This document shows, piece by piece, positions 11,423-13,674 of a stretch of DNA of 13,674 nucleotides. Made by a program: the position numbers and the translations under genes. The DNA is from DAOUBP01 sp034432655 (lineage in GTDB: Bacteria; Chloroflexota; Anaerolineae; CG2-30-64-16): the NCBI GenBank assembly GCA_034432655.1, contig DAOUBP010000034.1, positions 1 through 13,674 on the forward strand. The letters run 5' to 3'. Position 1 is the first letter of the stretch, and each line of letters begins with the position of its first letter. Under the pieces are notes generated by a model. That model saw only the letters and a list, made by a program, of their open reading frames with translations. It ran no database searches and was not told the origin of the DNA.

Positions 11423-13674
11423 ATGCGACCACAAAGGTGCTTCTGGATCGGGCTGGGGATAGCACTCTGCCTGGCGTTGGTTGTGGGGTTGGGGCGTCTG
11501 ACCTGGGCCGGCGCGGCGACAACTGTCCCTCAGCAAGCATACGCTGGGGCGAACGCCTCAGCGATAGAGCCGAACGCTTTGGGTACCTGGCGCTCCGGTG
11601 GGCCGTATGGCGGCAACGTGCGGGCGCTGGCGATGTCCCCAACGTTTCGCACCGATGGCTTTGCGCTGGCCGGCGGTTGGCGTCAGGGCCATTACGGCGT
11701 GACGGGCGGCTACGGCGTTGCCCGCACGGTAGATGGCGGTACTACCTGGCAGCTTCTGCACGACGAGCAGCATCGCTGGCCTGTGTTCGACCTCGCCATC
11801 TCGCCGGCATTCACGACCGACCACACGGTCTACGCCGGCACCGAGGTCGGCCTGTTGCGTTCCACCGACCGGGGGGACAACTGGCTGACGCTTTGGGGCG
11901 GCCTGCCCGGCTGTGAGAAGGGCTCCAACTGCAGCATTGCCCGGGTCTGGCTTTCCCCCGGTTTTGGGAGCGACGGGACGTTGATGGCCTTGCAGCGTCA
12001 GGGCGCCCTCTACTGTTCCACAAATCGCGGCGACGCCTGGACGCCTATCCTCACCGGCCCTGAAGTGTTCGCAGCGGCCTTTTCGTCGCACTATACGGCC
12101 GATCAGGTGATCTTTGCCGCGCAAGGCGACGGGAGCGGTTCCTCGCGCTTGCTGCGTTCCGGTGACAACGGCGTCTCCTGGGTAGAACTGCTGACGCTGC
12201 CCGCCACCCGGGTGAACGACATCCTGGAGACGGTCGAAGGCTCGCTATTGCTGGCAACGGACAACGGCGTCATGCGGTTGGTCCCGGATGATTCCGGCTA
12301 TGTGGAAGAGGATGTGCCAACGGACATCCCCGGCCCGGTCGAGCGCCTGGTCCGGGGCGGCGACAATATCTTCGCAGCAGCTCAAGACGGCCTGTACATC
12401 TCCCTGAGCTTCGGACGTGGTTGGGAGCGTTATGACGCCACTCCGCAGATGCCTTTCCACGTGGTGGCTTGGGGCGGGGGCGGCCGGATGCTGATGGCCG
12501 GCACCGATGTGGGCGTTATTTTCACACCGGATGACAACCTGCAACCCTGGCGCTGGTTGCGCGGGGTGCGGCCGGCCGATGTGCGCGCAATAGCGGCCCA
12601 CAGCGAGCAGGTGCTGTTTGCCGCCAGCGATCAAGGCCTGTTCAGGAGCGCCGACGGCGGCGCTTCGTGGCAGTTGTTGACCGCCGGCCGGCCGTTGGGC
12701 GATGATTTGAGCTTCCAGGCCGTGTTGCCTTCCCCTGCTTATGCTACGGATCTTACGCTGTTCGCGACCCTGGCCAATCGTACCGTGGACGCGTGGGCGC
12801 TTTACAAGTCCACCGACGGCGGCGCCACCTGGACCGTTATCCCCGGACGTGGCGGCCGCGGGTTGGCGTTGTCCAATGATTACCTTGCCGACCAGACCGT
12901 CTTCGTGGCGAACGGGGATCAGCTCTACAAGTCCACCGACGGCGGCGCCACCTGGGCCACCTATCCCATCGCACCGCCCGAGGACTTTTTCCTCACCTAC
13001 GAGTTGGCCGCCTCCCCGGCTTATGCGTCCGATCAAACCCTCTTCGCCACCGGCTACATGGGCACGCGGCGCAGCACCGATGGCGGCGTCACCTGGAGCG
13101 GCGTGGGCGGTCCCGCGCCGTCGTATGGGCTGGCGCTCTCGCCCGCTTTCGCCGCCGATAACACGGCCTGGCTCACCTATCGCTTCATCGAGGGGGTGGG
13201 CGATGGCACGCCCGATAGCGGCGTGGCGCACACCACCAACCGTGGGGACACGTGGAGCCTGGCGACCGCCGGCCTGCCGGGCACCTACGAGCCGTTCCCG
13301 ATCCCGCTGGCTGTCTCGCCGAACTATGCCACAGACGGCGCCCTCTTCACTGCGCTGGCCGGACAGTTCGTGGCTGGCGATGCGCATAGCCTCTACCGGG
13401 CCATCCGCGGCGGGGATTGGTGGGTGGACCTCGGCCCTGCGCCCGGCAATCCCGATATGCGCGACCTGGCCGTTACGTCTCCGGCCACAGGCAACCTCAC
13501 CGTTCATGCTGCGACTTCGGCCGGCGTCTGGCACTACGTCACCTCGTGCTGCGAAGGGTTGGTCAACGGCGGGTTCGAGACGGACGACGGCTGGCTCATC
13601 AAGAGCAACCCGGTGCTGGCGGCCTATGTGACGGCGCCGGTGCACAGTGGGGCGCGCAGCATGCGCACGGGCAT
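11423..13674 (+). CDS. Secreted Asp-box (BNR/sortilin-like) propeller protein, partial (runs off the window end)
   Basis: The frame is open for 750 codons and continues past the window edge. A basic start and hydrophobic stretch (about 8-30) form a signal peptide, with possible cleavage near TWAGA-A. The body is beta-propeller sequence with nine clear Asp boxes of the S.DGG.TW type, beginning at 11723, 11858, 12014, 12155, 12644, 12806, 12929, 13070 and 13229, plus one decayed copy near 12393. Many repeats are preceded by SPAYA.D.TLFA or variants, as in sortilin/VPS10-like and Ycf48-like propellers. From about residue 714 (VNGGFETDDGW) a jelly-roll, carbohydrate-binding-like domain begins and is cut off after VHSGARSMRTG. 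The protein probably sits outside the cell, binding or degrading a polymer, or acting as a scaffold; Asp boxes alone do not show enzyme activity. ATG 11423 is preferred to ATG 11417 because AGGAGG at 11411-11416 is well spaced only for the second. Confidence 0.85.
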   Translation, partial: MRPQRCFWIGLGIALCLALVVGLGRLTWAGAATTVPQQAYAGANASAIEPNALGTWRSGGPYGGNVRALAMSPTFRTDGFALAGGWRQGHYGVTGGYGVARTVDGGTTWQLLHDEQHRWPVFDLAISPAFTTDHTVYAGTEVGLLRSTDRGDNWLTLWGGLPGCEKGSNCSIARVWLSPGFGSDGTLMALQRQGALYCSTNRGDAWTPILTGPEVFAAAFSSHYTADQVIFAAQGDGSGSSRLLRSGDNGVSWVELLTLPATRVNDILETVEGSLLLATDNGVMRLVPDDSGYVEEDVPTDIPGPVERLVRGGDNIFAAAQDGLYISLSFGRGWERYDATPQMPFHVVAWGGGGRMLMAGTDVGVIFTPDDNLQPWRWLRGVRPADVRAIAAHSEQVLFAASDQGLFRSADGGASWQLLTAGRPLGDDLSFQAVLPSPAYATDLTLFATLANRTVDAWALYKSTDGGATWTVIPGRGGRGLALSNDYLADQTVFVANGDQLYKSTDGGATWATYPIAPPEDFFLTYELAASPAYASDQTLFATGYMGTRRSTDGGVTWSGVGGPAPSYGLALSPAFAADNTAWLTYRFIEGVGDGTPDSGVAHTTNRGDTWSLATAGLPGTYEPFPIPLAVSPNYATDGALFTALAGQFVAGDAHSLYRAIRGGDWWVDLGPAPGNPDMRDLAVTSPATGNLTVHAATSAGVWHYVTSCCEGLVNGGFETDDGWLIKSNPVLAAYVTAPVHSGARSMRTG
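12803..12955 (+). repeat. Perfect 30-nt direct repeat within the Asp-box gene
   Basis: Positions 12803-12832 and 12926-12955 are identical over 30 nt, offset by 123 nt (41 codons, in frame). Both encode the Asp box YKSTDGGATW. The other boxes differ at the DNA level, so this pair probably reflects a recent duplication or gene conversion. Confidence 0.8.

Noticed and set aside
12245..13645. Long minus-strand (466 codons) and alternative plus-strand (296 codons) frames in the Asp-box gene
   Set aside because: The frame starting at 11423 is uninterrupted and contains repeated Asp boxes and a signal peptide; the others are low-complexity shadows of the repeats.
1..13674. CRISPR array, insertion sequence, tRNA or phage attachment site
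   Set aside because: No spaced direct repeats, transposase-like frame, terminal inverted repeats or cloverleaf was seen.

Overview
The window looks like a stretch of a GC-rich (roughly 60-65 % by eye) bacterial chromosome. My best guess is a member of the Chloroflexota (Anaerolineae/Caldilineae-like). That is inference. It rests on the Pro/Thr-rich linkers behind signal sequences, the Asp-box surface protein with a trailing carbohydrate-binding-like domain, the fused membrane/spermidine-synthase protein, the RHS remnant and the DUF362/ferredoxin pair. No rRNA or tRNA is present to settle it.

Layout. (1) Positions 1-448 hold no intact gene, but the minus strand carries a decayed piece of an RHS-repeat protein. 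(2) 449-1123 (+) is a membrane-anchored N-acetylmuramoyl-L-alanine amidase. It converges, with 17 nt between stops, on 1141-2706 (-), a fused membrane/spermidine-synthase-like protein whose near-consensus promoter puts the predicted transcription start on its own ATG (leaderless). (3) 2772-4224 (+) is a probable three-gene operon: a TVP38/TMEM64 (DedA-like) membrane protein, a 65-residue Cys-rich zinc-ribbon protein with a GTG start inside the preceding gene, and a small nitroreductase. A perfect 17-bp hairpin separates it from the convergent ComEA-type protein (4364-5002, -). (4) 5281-7742 (+) is a fatty-acid condensing-enzyme pair, FabF then FabH, joined by an ATGA overlap; the FabH carries an unusual basic C-terminal tail. 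(5) 7993-10579 (+) is a two-gene unit. It encodes a Tat-exported lipoprotein with a DUF362 domain, followed by a NapH-NapG-like fusion with six predicted [4Fe-4S] clusters and a second Tat-like motif in mid-protein. (6) 10621-11236 (-) holds a HIT-family nucleotide hydrolase/transferase and a small unknown ORF one base after its stop. (7) 11423 to the window end (+) is the start of a large secreted protein made of Asp-box (BNR/sortilin-type) propeller repeats, cut off by the window edge.

Most genes are ordinary housekeeping or envelope functions. The most interesting unit is the DUF362 lipoprotein plus NapHG fusion: the sequence suggests a quinol-to-exterior electron wire whose final acceptor would be the uncharacterised DUF362 protein. 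Other points worth attention are the leaderless promoter with an inverted repeat around its -35 box, the tailed FabH, the overlapping zinc-ribbon gene, the RHS fossil and the Asp-box protein with a perfect internal 30-nt repeat.
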